NCBI GenBank assembly: GCA_014191855.1
Contig: BJHF01000009.1
Coordinates: forward strand, 31,883-95,882
Direction: 5' to 3'
Origin: Deltaproteobacteria bacterium
Lineage (GTDB): Bacteria > Myxococcota_A > UBA796 > SXON01
DNA length: 64,000 nucleotides
The notes beneath the pieces were generated by a model. It did no database searches. It was not told the origin of the DNA and saw nothing but the letters and a program-made list of their open reading frames with translations. Each line of letters begins with the position of its first letter. The first letter of the stretch is position 1. Position numbers and translations under genes: made by a program. Shown in pieces: positions 28,856 to 36,733 of the stretch.

Positions 28856-30140
28856 GCAGCGCCTCGACCAGTTCGCCACGCGTCATCCGGCGTTGTTCAC
28901 CGGTTTTCAGATCCTTCAGCGCTACCAGCCCCGCCGCCGCCTCGTCGGGGCCCAGCACGATCGCGAACGGCACTCCGCGACTATCGGCGTACTTGAACTG
29001 CTTTCCGAGGGCACCGGGCTCTCCGAGCCACGTCTCGACGTCCAATCCGGCGGCGCGAAGCTCGGCGGCGAGGCCGAGCGCCTGCGGGTCGAGATCGGCC
29101 GAGAACCGCGTGACCAGCGCGCGCGTCCGGGTGCCCCCCGTCACCAACATGCCACGTTCTTCCATCACCACGAGCAGGCGCTCCAACCCGAGCGAGACGC
29201 CCACCGCCGGCACGCTGCGCCCGCTGAACATCCCAACCAGCCCGTCGTAGCGCCCGCCTCCCGCAACGGAGCCGACGCCGCCGTCGGTGATCACCGCCTC
29301 GAAAACCGGCCCCGTGTAGTAGCCGAGCCCGCGCGCGAGGGTCGCGTCAAAGACCACGTTCTTCGCGCCCAACGCCGCGGCGTGCGCAAGCACGGCGCGT
29401 AGCTCCTCCGCCGGCGCCTGCGCCCCATCCCCGACCGCCGCCGCCACGGCCTCCAGGTCGTGCGGTTGAGACAGGATCGCGCGTAAACGCGTGAGCGCCA
29501 CCTCCCCAGGTCCGTTCTCGGCCAACGGCGCGAACGCCGCTTCCCAGGCCACCTTGTCGAGCTTGTCGATCGCCGTGAGCACCGACCCTTCGAACTCCGC
29601 GGCCCCGGCCGCCGCCACGATGGCGCTCAGCAACTTGCGGTGGTTGAGCTTGATTTGGAAGGCTGGAAAGCCGAGCCGACTGAGCGCGTCGTGCACCACC
29701 GCAAGGCACTCGGCGTCGGCCACGCGGGAGTTCACCCCGACAATATCCGCGTCGCACTGGTAGAACTCGCGAAATCGCCCCTTCTGAGGGCGGTCCGCAC
29801 GCCACACCGGCTGGATCTGGTAGCGCTTGAACGGCATGGGCAACGCCGGGTTCTGCGCGATCACCCGTGCAAGCGGAACCGTGAGGTCGTATCGCAGGGC
29901 GAGGTCGGCTTTTCCTTCGCGGCCGCCCTCGCCGCGCTCGAGGATGCGGAACACCAGCTTCTCGCCCTCATCTCCGTACTTGCCCATCAGCGTTTCGATA
30001 CGCTCGAACGCCGGTGTTTCGAGGGGCTCAAAACCGTAGCGCGCGAACACCTCGCGCACGGTGCCGATCACGGCGAGGCGCGCGTGCATGGCCGCGGGCA
30101 ACAGGTCGCGGGTGCCACGGGCATTCTGGACGGGGGGCAT
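28848..30140 (-). CDS. hisS: Histidyl-tRNA synthetase
   Basis: 430 residues, normal length. Class II synthetase motifs: GTRDLLP at the N-terminus, RYDLTVPLARVIA, motif 2 RYQIQPVWRADRPQKGRFREFYQCDADIVG (written here only by its key residues Arg-Glu-Phe), the histidine-binding LARGLGYYTGPVFE and motif 3 VGVSLGLERLL. A C-terminal anticodon-binding domain follows (TRALVTRFSADLD). The start is ATG at 30140. The upstream 120 nt contains a short AT-rich tract probably holding its promoter. Followed by the reductase with overlapping ends. Confidence 0.95.
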   Translation of the reverse strand: MPPVQNARGTRDLLPAAMHARLAVIGTVREVFARYGFEPLETPAFERIETLMGKYGDEGEKLVFRILERGEGGREGKADLALRYDLTVPLARVIAQNPALPMPFKRYQIQPVWRADRPQKGRFREFYQCDADIVGVNSRVADAECLAVVHDALSRLGFPAFQIKLNHRKLLSAIVAAAGAAEFEGSVLTAIDKLDKVAWEAAFAPLAENGPGEVALTRLRAILSQPHDLEAVAAAVGDGAQAPAEELRAVLAHAAALGAKNVVFDATLARGLGYYTGPVFEAVITDGGVGSVAGGGRYDGLVGMFSGRSVPAVGVSLGLERLLVVMEERGMLVTGGTRTRALVTRFSADLDPQALGLAAELRAAGLDVETWLGEPGALGKQFKYADSRGVPFAIVLGPDEAAAGLVALKDLKTGEQRRMTRGELVEALRG

Positions 30141-30261
30141 GAGGGCTCGGGGAGGAGCGGCGGATAACCCGCGGGGGCGCCCGTTCGGAGGTCACTCTTG
30201 CCACGTCAAGAACCAATCTTCAGATCATAGATAGATATCTACAATCAGGCGCGCCACCCAG
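30141..30261. other. Intergenic AT-rich tract upstream of hisS
   Basis: A 121-nt gap whose part at 30200-30245 is distinctly AT-rich against the surrounding GC-rich DNA. It includes a 10-bp palindrome TAGATATCTA at 30232-30241 and, read on the minus strand, a TATGAT hexamer that could serve as a -10 box for hisS, but no good -35 at 16-18 bp. Probably the hisS promoter region. Confidence 0.4.
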
Positions 30262-30408
30262 CTATGGCGTGACCGCCGGCGCCGCTTCAGCGAGGTTGCT
30301 GATGAAGGCGCCGACCGCCATCCACGCGAACGCGAGCACGAGGAACGTGTTCAGAAGCGGCGAGGTACCAAGTTTTTCTTCGTGCTTAACGTTGAGCGAG
30401 CGGGCCAT
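30262..30408 (-). CDS. 48-residue single-span membrane protein
   Basis: A short gene: ATG at 30408 with GGAG six bases upstream. Polar N-terminus (MARSLNVKHEEKLGTS), one membrane helix LLNTFLVLAFAWMAVGAF, then a short tail. Basic N-terminus suggests N-in orientation. No family recognised. The strong ribosome site and clean helix support a real gene. It lies 121 nt upstream of hisS on the same strand and is divergent from the GT4 glycosyltransferase. Confidence 0.6.
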   Translation of the reverse strand: MARSLNVKHEEKLGTSPLLNTFLVLAFAWMAVGAFISNLAEAAPAVTP

Positions 30409-30503
30409 GAGATTCTCCGGAGGGCGCAGCGGGGAGCAGCAGGGTTCAGCAGGGGCGCAGTGGAACAAAGCAAGCCCCGTGCCAGGAGCGATAGATCTCC
30501 AGC

Positions 30504-31478
30504 GTGCGTGTCGTCCACATCCTCCCCGAACTCGCCTCCGGCGGCGCCGAACGACTCGTGCTGGCCCATGTCCGGGCCGACCCGAGCGTGGCCATCGCGA
30601 CCGTTTTCGGCGCTGGCGCCCTAGACTCCGCCTTCTACGGTGCAAACCTCACCCTCGGCGAGCGCCGTCTCGGGCGACCTTCCGCCGCAGCGTTCGTCCG
30701 CCTGGTCCGAGCCGCTCGCGCTGCCGACATCGTTCACACCCACCTCTTCGCGGGCAACCTCTGGGGAGGGCTTGCCGCTCGCCTCGCGGGCCGGCCGCAG
30801 GTCGCGCACGAACACAATGTCGATCGCGACGAATCCGCCGCGACCATCGCTGTGCGCACCCGCGTCGGATCGTGGCCGGCGCTCACCATCGCCGTGAGCG
30901 AAGCCGCGGCCCGCCACAGCTTCGCCCAGGACATCGTGGTGGTGGAGAATGGCGTGGATCTCGCTCGGTTCTCTGCACCGTGGAGCGGCGGCTCTGGCCT
31001 CCTCGCGATCGGGCGGCGCGAGCCGCAAAAGGGCTTCGACGTGCTGCTCGCCGCCCTGCCCCCCGGCGTCCGCCTCCGCGTGGCCGGTGTCGGCCCGTAC
31101 GCCATGCCGCACCCCCAAGTGGAGTGGCTCGGCCTCCGGAGCGACGTGCCCGAGCTCCTGCGCACCGCCGACATCCTGGTGGTCCCGTCCCGCTGGGAGG
31201 GCTTCGGTCTCGTCGCACTGGAAGCAATGGCCGCCGGAACGCCGGTCATCGCCACGGCCGTCGATGGCCTGCGCGAGCTGGTCGGCAACGCGGGCCTCCT
31301 CGTTCCTCCCGACGATCCTGTCGCCCTCCGTGGCGCGATCGCCCGCCTTCTGGGGGACGCCGGCCTCCGAACCGAGCTCTCCCAACGAGGTCGGGCCCGC
31401 GCCCAACGCTACGATCTGTCGCGCACCTTCGACGGATGGCAGCGCGCCTACGGCCGGGTGGTCGCTACGGGAGGGTGA
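30504..31478 (+). CDS. Glycosyltransferase family 4 protein
   Basis: 324 residues, GTG start. GT-B fold: N-terminal domain MRVVHILPELASGGAERLVL with the usual Gly-rich loop, HTHLFAGNLWGGLAARL and VAHEHNVD; C-terminal domain with VENGVDLARF, IGRREPQKGFDVLLAAL, and the nucleotide-sugar motif VVPSRWEGFGLVALEAMAAGTPVIAT, where the EGFG...EAM Glu pair binds the donor. A retaining cytosolic glycosyltransferase for surface polysaccharide or lipid-linked glycans; sugar unknown. Ends with a 14-nt convergent overlap with the next gene. Confidence 0.88.
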   Translation: MRVVHILPELASGGAERLVLAHVRADPSVAIATVFGAGALDSAFYGANLTLGERRLGRPSAAAFVRLVRAARAADIVHTHLFAGNLWGGLAARLAGRPQVAHEHNVDRDESAATIAVRTRVGSWPALTIAVSEAAARHSFAQDIVVVENGVDLARFSAPWSGGSGLLAIGRREPQKGFDVLLAALPPGVRLRVAGVGPYAMPHPQVEWLGLRSDVPELLRTADILVVPSRWEGFGLVALEAMAAGTPVIATAVDGLRELVGNAGLLVPPDDPVALRGAIARLLGDAGLRTELSQRGRARAQRYDLSRTFDGWQRAYGRVVATGG

Positions 31479-32583
31479 TCCCCTTCTCTTTCGTCAGCTT
31501 CACGTCGTAGCCTTTGCCTTCGAGGTCTACCTGAAGCTCCTTCACCCACTTCTCCACCGCGGAGCTGCCGCCGATCGGCGTGGGCGAGTGGACGATCGGC
31601 CACGGGGCATCCACCGTGCACGTCTTGGCCAGCTTCGCTTTCTCGGCCCGCAGCGGCTCCTCGATGTCCTTGATGATGGTCCATCGGGCGCCGGGCTCCG
31701 AAACGGTGACGTAATGCACGATCGCCTGCTTCTTCCCGCCACAATCGCCCTGCTCGATCGATGCGGCGCCGTAGGTGTACACCCCGCCCTTCGCCACATC
31801 GCCGTAGAGCACCGGCAGCAGCTTGGCCGCCGCGGCCTCCGATCCACTGTTCGCGAGCTGGCTCGCCACCGCCATCGCCTTGTCTTTGCTCACCTGGCTG
31901 GCCACCTCTACCAGCGCCGCCTCCAGCGTGGCCTGGTTCTCGGCGCTCGTCGTGCCGCCCATCTCGGCCGCCACCGACTCGCCCATCTTGAACAGGATTG
32001 CGTCGAACGGGCCCGTTTCCGCCGCCTTGATCGCGCCGATCGTGAGGTTCGGCAGCGCGGCGCCCCGGTTCTTCTTCACGTAGATCGCCATGAGGTTCAC
32101 GAACTTCTCGTCGAACTTCTTGCTCGGCGGGGTTTGAACCTGCTTGTCCATCCACGAGGCCAGCCCGGGATCGCCGCACGCCACAAACGCATCGTCCCAC
32201 TGCTGGAACTCGATGTCGCGAAGGCCGAAGTACGCGCCCTGCAAGAACGCCACGACCTTGGGCTTCTCAGTGCACGATTCACCGACGGCCTGGGCCACCT
32301 CATCCCGCGCTTCGTAGCTGCTGATCTTGCCGAGCGCGCTCCACATGGGCTTCCACACATCGCGATCGATGGCCACTTCCGCCAGCGCCGTGAGCGCCTC
32401 GGTGTCCGTCGCCTTCGCGAGCGCGTCGTTGAAGCTCGCTTCCGCCGTCGCCTTGTCGCAGGCTGCGAGCGCCGAAAACGCGGCGGCCACCGAATCCGAA
32501 TCCGACCCTTTGACCGCGGTGATCTGCTTGTCGCACGAGGCAGCCGAGGCAGTGGCGGCAAAAAAAGCGAGCGAGATGAGCAT
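31465..32583 (-). CDS. Secreted periplasmic protein, helical-repeat-like, unknown function
   Basis: 372 residues. ATG at 32583 with GGAG eight bases upstream begins a signal peptide (MLISLAFFAATASAA) that is likely cut before SCDKQ. The middle ~230 residues are Ala-rich amphipathic helices resembling HEAT/ARM-type repeats (DSDSVAAAFSALAACDKATA and similar). The C-terminal ~100 residues are mixed alpha/beta. Several Cys are spaced to form disulfides. No enzymatic motif seen. It is divergent from the CehA-like lipoprotein. Confidence 0.65.
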   Translation of the reverse strand: MLISLAFFAATASAASCDKQITAVKGSDSDSVAAAFSALAACDKATAEASFNDALAKATDTEALTALAEVAIDRDVWKPMWSALGKISSYEARDEVAQAVGESCTEKPKVVAFLQGAYFGLRDIEFQQWDDAFVACGDPGLASWMDKQVQTPPSKKFDEKFVNLMAIYVKKNRGAALPNLTIGAIKAAETGPFDAILFKMGESVAAEMGGTTSAENQATLEAALVEVASQVSKDKAMAVASQLANSGSEAAAAKLLPVLYGDVAKGGVYTYGAASIEQGDCGGKKQAIVHYVTVSEPGARWTIIKDIEEPLRAEKAKLAKTCTVDAPWPIVHSPTPIGGSSAVEKWVKELQVDLEGKGYDVKLTKEKGITLP

Positions 32584-32714
32584 CGTGGGAACTCCGACGG
32601 CCGCGTGGCTAACATCCTGTTGACGAACGCGCCGGGCCCGCGCGCCTAACGAGGCCCGTCGGATCGGTGTTCCGGTGGACGCGTCATCGTTGGTCATCGG
32701 GTTAGGCGAGGTCC

Positions 32715-35588
32715 GTGCTCCTCCTCTCCCTGTTTGCGTGCGATACTCCTGCTTGTCTCGGTGGAGATGCGGACTGCGTGATGCCGTCCCCTTGTCCGGA
32801 CGTCACCTATTCCTGCGAGGGCGGCTCCACGGAAGTGTACGTTCTCGGCCCGGGCGATGTGCCGCCCGGCGGGCTCGACACGCTCGCCGCCACCGGCGAT
32901 ATCGTGCTTGGCAACGACAAGATCGTCGCGGTGATCGACGCGCTCGATCACCCCCACTACATCGCGCCCACGGGCGGCTCGGTGCTCGACCTTGGGGTTC
33001 GCGGCAAGGACAACGACTCGCTCCGCGCCGTGTTCGGGGCGATCGGATTATTGCCCGAAGAAGCGTTCAATTACACGTCCATGGAGGTGCTGGAGGACGG
33101 GGACGTCAAGGCCATCCAGCTCCTGGGAACGCTCGACGGCTACCCGGCGATCCCCATCGCCACCCGCTACGAAGTGCGCCCCTGCGAGCCCGGAATTCGT
33201 ATTCGCACCGAGATCGCCAACGGCACGCCGGATGCCCTCTCGATGTACCTCACGGATGCATTCTACTGGGGCGGTCGCGAGATGATCCCGTTCACGCCCC
33301 GGGTAGGATCAGGCTTCAATCACCCAGACTTCGGGCTGAGCACCATCAGCGCCGCGTTCTTCGAGGTGCCCTTCATGGCGTCGGGGATGCATTCGGCGCC
33401 GGCTGCTTCCTACGGCGTCGTTTCGTGCAGCGACGACAGCATCACCGGATTTCAGAGCGACAACGTATCGGCCATGGGCGCAGCGCCGCGGGTGTTTCCC
33501 AGCAAGGACTGGGAGATCTACGAGCGCTTCTTGTTCGTGGGCGATGGCTCGGCGGTCTCCGCGGCAGCGGACATCGCCTATGAGCTGCGCGAACAGCTCT
33601 GGGGCGAGGACTTCGTGACCGTTTCGGGCAAAATCGAGGCCCCTGGCGGGCAGTTGGGCGACACGATGCGGGCCAGCCTGCAGATTGTAGACGGCGACGA
33701 CATCCCGGTGACTCACGTTCTGCCCGCAGCGGATGGAACGTGGTCAGCTCGCGTACCGGCCAACCGGAGCTACACCCTCGTGGCGGAGGCGTTCGGGAAA
33801 GCCAGCAGCCAATCCAGCTTTGACGCCGCCACTTCCGATGTCGACGTCGGCACCGTTACGCTGGATGCCGTGGGGGAGGTCTCGATCAACGTCACCATCG
33901 ACGGCCTTGAGGATCACGCGCTCGTGTTCATCCTCCCGGCCGACGACGCAACGGAGGCCGCAACCGCCGGCACCGTGTACGGCTTCTTCGAGGATTGCGC
34001 GCCGATGCTGGGCCTCACCCATGGCGGTTCGCCGGCCTGCAACCGGGTGCTGGTGAACGGCGCAACAACGGTGGCCCTCCCCGCGGGCACCTACGACTTC
34101 TACACCTCCCGGGGGCCCTTCTCCACGCTGGGCGCGCTGCAGGGCGTCGCGGTGGAAGCAATCACCGGCCAGAGCGTGCTGTTGGAGGTCGAGAGCCTCG
34201 ATGTGCAGCCGGCGGGCACCCTCTCCGGGGACTTCCATGTTCACGGCGGTAAGAGTTTCGACGCGAACATCCCGGACATCGACCGGGTGAAGGCGTTCAT
34301 TGCGTCGGGAGTGGATGTCATCGTGTCCACCGAGCACGACGTCGTGAACGACTACGCGGAGGCCATCGCCGCCCTCGATGTCGCCGACCGGCTCCTGATG
34401 GTCACGGGCACTGAGTCCACGGGTCACCTGTTGTTCCGGTTCCGGGAAGACTATGGCTTCCCCCAGGTGGTTGGCCACTGGATGTTCTGGCCCGTTGCGT
34501 ACGACCCTGAGGGGCCGTACCGGGGCGCCGCCTGGGACGAGAAGGCGGAGCCCGGGCTGCTGTTCACGCGCCAGGACGAGCTCGGCTGGGACAGGGACAT
34601 CGGTGTGGCCCAGCTCAACCACCCCTACGGCGGGGCCCAGTTCGGGCGCGACTATTCCTGGGGCTCTGCGGCGGGTTTTGACCAGACCGTGCCGCTGAAG
34701 GAAACCTACGATGGCACCGGCCAGAGCCTGTACTTCCACAAGCCCGATGGCGCGACCTACAGCAACGACGCCTACGACGTGCAGGAGGTGATGAACGGCA
34801 CGAAGAACGAGAACTTGATCCAGTATCGTTCGTTCTGGCACTACCTGTTGAACCAAGGCATCGTGCGCGGCGGCACCGCGAATTCGGATAGCCACAGTCT
34901 CGTTGAAAACGTCCTCGGTACGCCGCGCAACCTGGTGTTCACGTCGACGACCCGAGACGACTTCGACGTCGCGACGTTCGACGCAGACGTTCGGGAGGGA
35001 CACATCCTGGGCACCAACGGGCCGGTGATCGTGGCTTCTATCGGAGACAACCAGCCTGGAGTCGCCGTCGCGACCGCCTCCGCGTCGGACACGCTCCACA
35101 TCGTCGTTACCGCAGCTCCGTGGATCCCCGTGGACGAAGTGCGAATCCTGGTGAACGGGGAGGTCACCCAGACGATCACCGATCTCGCGACTCCCGCCGA
35201 TCCGCTGGGTGTCGACGGGATCGCCCGGCTGGACATCGAGGTTTCCCTGGCCGACCTGCTCCCCGCCAGCGGCGACGCGTGGATCGTGGTGGAGGCCGGA
35301 CACGCGCTCGTGGGGCAAGACGACCTCGACTGCGATGGGCTGCCCGACACGGGCGACAACAATGGCGACGGCAAGATCGACTGGAAGGACGTGGAGGAGT
35401 TGACGGAAGACCCAGGCGTCGATTGCCTCGACACCGTGGGCCCGCTCGCGGAGCCGCCAGAGCCCGAGCGCGAAACGCCCGACTGGCTGTTTCGCACCGT
35501 GAACCCCGGCGGATACCCGATGGCCTTTACCAATCCATTCATTCTCGACGTTGACGGCGGCGGCTTCGCTGGCCCGGGGGTGAAGTGA
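32715..35588 (+). CDS. CehA/McbA-type PHP-domain lipoprotein
   Basis: 957 residues, GTG start; MLLLSLFAC is a lipobox signal. The first ~520 residues are beta-rich (a carbohydrate-binding-like or Ig-like tandem). Then comes a PHP metallohydrolase domain: GDFHVHGGKSFDANIPD, VDVIVSTEHDVVNDYAEAI and the later SDSHS segment give the His/Asp metal ligands of the CehA/McbA family. A dockerin-like segment (DLDCDGLPDTGDNNGDGKIDW) near the C-terminus carries Ca2+-type Asp repeats. Probably an outer-surface hydrolase; substrate unknown. The stop overlaps the next gene's start (TGATG), so a beta-barrel partner is co-translated. Confidence 0.8.
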   Translation: MLLLSLFACDTPACLGGDADCVMPSPCPDVTYSCEGGSTEVYVLGPGDVPPGGLDTLAATGDIVLGNDKIVAVIDALDHPHYIAPTGGSVLDLGVRGKDNDSLRAVFGAIGLLPEEAFNYTSMEVLEDGDVKAIQLLGTLDGYPAIPIATRYEVRPCEPGIRIRTEIANGTPDALSMYLTDAFYWGGREMIPFTPRVGSGFNHPDFGLSTISAAFFEVPFMASGMHSAPAASYGVVSCSDDSITGFQSDNVSAMGAAPRVFPSKDWEIYERFLFVGDGSAVSAAADIAYELREQLWGEDFVTVSGKIEAPGGQLGDTMRASLQIVDGDDIPVTHVLPAADGTWSARVPANRSYTLVAEAFGKASSQSSFDAATSDVDVGTVTLDAVGEVSINVTIDGLEDHALVFILPADDATEAATAGTVYGFFEDCAPMLGLTHGGSPACNRVLVNGATTVALPAGTYDFYTSRGPFSTLGALQGVAVEAITGQSVLLEVESLDVQPAGTLSGDFHVHGGKSFDANIPDIDRVKAFIASGVDVIVSTEHDVVNDYAEAIAALDVADRLLMVTGTESTGHLLFRFREDYGFPQVVGHWMFWPVAYDPEGPYRGAAWDEKAEPGLLFTRQDELGWDRDIGVAQLNHPYGGAQFGRDYSWGSAAGFDQTVPLKETYDGTGQSLYFHKPDGATYSNDAYDVQEVMNGTKNENLIQYRSFWHYLLNQGIVRGGTANSDSHSLVENVLGTPRNLVFTSTTRDDFDVATFDADVREGHILGTNGPVIVASIGDNQPGVAVATASASDTLHIVVTAAPWIPVDEVRILVNGEVTQTITDLATPADPLGVDGIARLDIEVSLADLLPASGDAWIVVEAGHALVGQDDLDCDGLPDTGDNNGDGKIDWKDVEELTEDPGVDCLDTVGPLAEPPEPERETPDWLFRTVNPGGYPMAFTNPFILDVDGGGFAGPGVK

Positions 35589-36346
35589 TGTGGTGCGACG
35601 CCTGGACGGACGGAGTGGCGCAAGGCCCGGTAGAAGCTGGCTTCGTGGACGGGGACCTCGGCGCGGCGCATCGTCTCTGCCCCCAAACCAGCCTCGGCCT
35701 CGCGCCGACGGCCTACGCCATCGTGGAGCCCGAAAACCTTTACGGGCGCATCCTGGCCACGGGCACGCTCACCGGCAGTTACGCGCTCTCCGACAAGGTC
35801 GAGGTCTACGCCAACCTGGAGGCGTTCCGCTTTGACACGTTGATCGCAGCGATCTCGGTCACCGGCATGGGCCCCGGCTACACGGGCGTCGGCGCCAGTT
35901 GGCGCTTCGCCGAGGGCGACCACTGGGGCGTCGGCCTACAGGGAAAGCTCGTGCTTCCAACTGCATTCACGCTCGATCGGCACAGTTGGCCCCTCGGGGC
36001 CGATGTGGGCCTACACGGGGCCTATGCGCTCAGAGACAACCTCCTGGTTCACGGAGCGGCGATGCCCACCTTCCGCGCCGCGCTCGGCGGCGGACCGGCC
36101 TTTCCCACGTTCGGGGTGAACCTCGACGTAGGGGTGGAGTGGAAGCCGTTCAAGCGCTTCGGCTTTGTGCTCGACAGCGTTTCGAGCTTCGGCCGCACCG
36201 AAGCGCTCGACTACACCGGGGCCGGCGTCGGCTTCCGGGGCGGGATTGGGGAGCACGCGGGCCTTTCGCTGGAGGCTCGGGTGCCGCTGGCGGGGCGGGA
36301 GCGAGCCCTCGCGGCCATAGACATCCGGTTCAACTACCGCTTCTGA
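35588..36346 (+). CDS. Outer-membrane beta-barrel-like protein
   Basis: 252 residues from ATG 35588 (a GTG at 35585 is possible). Alternating hydrophobic/polar strands with aromatic ends (YGRILATGTLTGSYALSDKVEVYANLEAF) and a terminal Phe (IDIRFNYRF) are typical of outer-membrane barrels, with about ten strands. Oddly, no signal peptide is visible at the annotated start, and the first 40 residues are soluble-looking and contain two Cys. Either export depends on something else or the true N-terminus was lost. Coupled to the CehA-like lipoprotein. Confidence 0.6.
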   Translation: MWCDAWTDGVAQGPVEAGFVDGDLGAAHRLCPQTSLGLAPTAYAIVEPENLYGRILATGTLTGSYALSDKVEVYANLEAFRFDTLIAAISVTGMGPGYTGVGASWRFAEGDHWGVGLQGKLVLPTAFTLDRHSWPLGADVGLHGAYALRDNLLVHGAAMPTFRAALGGGPAFPTFGVNLDVGVEWKPFKRFGFVLDSVSSFGRTEALDYTGAGVGFRGGIGEHAGLSLEARVPLAGRERALAAIDIRFNYRF

Positions 36347-36414
36347 CGACTTCGCTGCCACGGGGATGATCCACGCCCCCATCGGGGTTACGCCGGCCCT
36401 CGGAGCTTACCGCC

Positions 36415-36717
36415 ATGCTGCTCGCCCTCGCCTTCTCCGCTTTCGCCGTCGATCCCGTCGTTGCCACGCCGGCGCCTACCGATCCGGCCGCGCCCGCGCC
36501 CGTCGATCCCTGCATCGTCGTCTCGCCGAGCCCCGTAGCCCCGGCCGACGCGACCGTGAGCCCCATTCCCACCTCGCCCGCGCCGCTCACCCCGATCGCC
36601 GCAGCAGAGAAGTGCCCCACGGTGGATCCCGCCGCGCCCCCGGCGGACGCCAAGAAGAAGAAGTCGCTCAAGAAGACCGACAACAACCGGATGGAAGCCG
36701 AGTCTACCGACGAGTGA
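36415..36717 (+). CDS. Small Pro/Ala-rich secreted protein
   Basis: 100 residues: signal peptide MLLALAFSAFA, then a Pro/Ala/Thr-rich low-complexity region with two Cys (DPCIVV and EKCPTV), and a very basic patch KKKKSLKK before an acidic tail. GGAG lies nine bases upstream of the ATG. No family recognised. The linker-like composition and lysine block suggest a cell-envelope or peptidoglycan-associated peptide, but this is inference. It is convergent with the next gene (16-nt gap). Confidence 0.5.
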   Translation: MLLALAFSAFAVDPVVATPAPTDPAAPAPVDPCIVVSPSPVAPADATVSPIPTSPAPLTPIAAAEKCPTVDPAAPPADAKKKKSLKKTDNNRMEAESTDE

Positions 36718-36733
36718 CAAGGCGTCTGGCCGA

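Noticed and set aside
33744..35318. 524-residue minus-strand open reading
   Set aside because: Antisense of the CehA-like gene; composition not protein-like.
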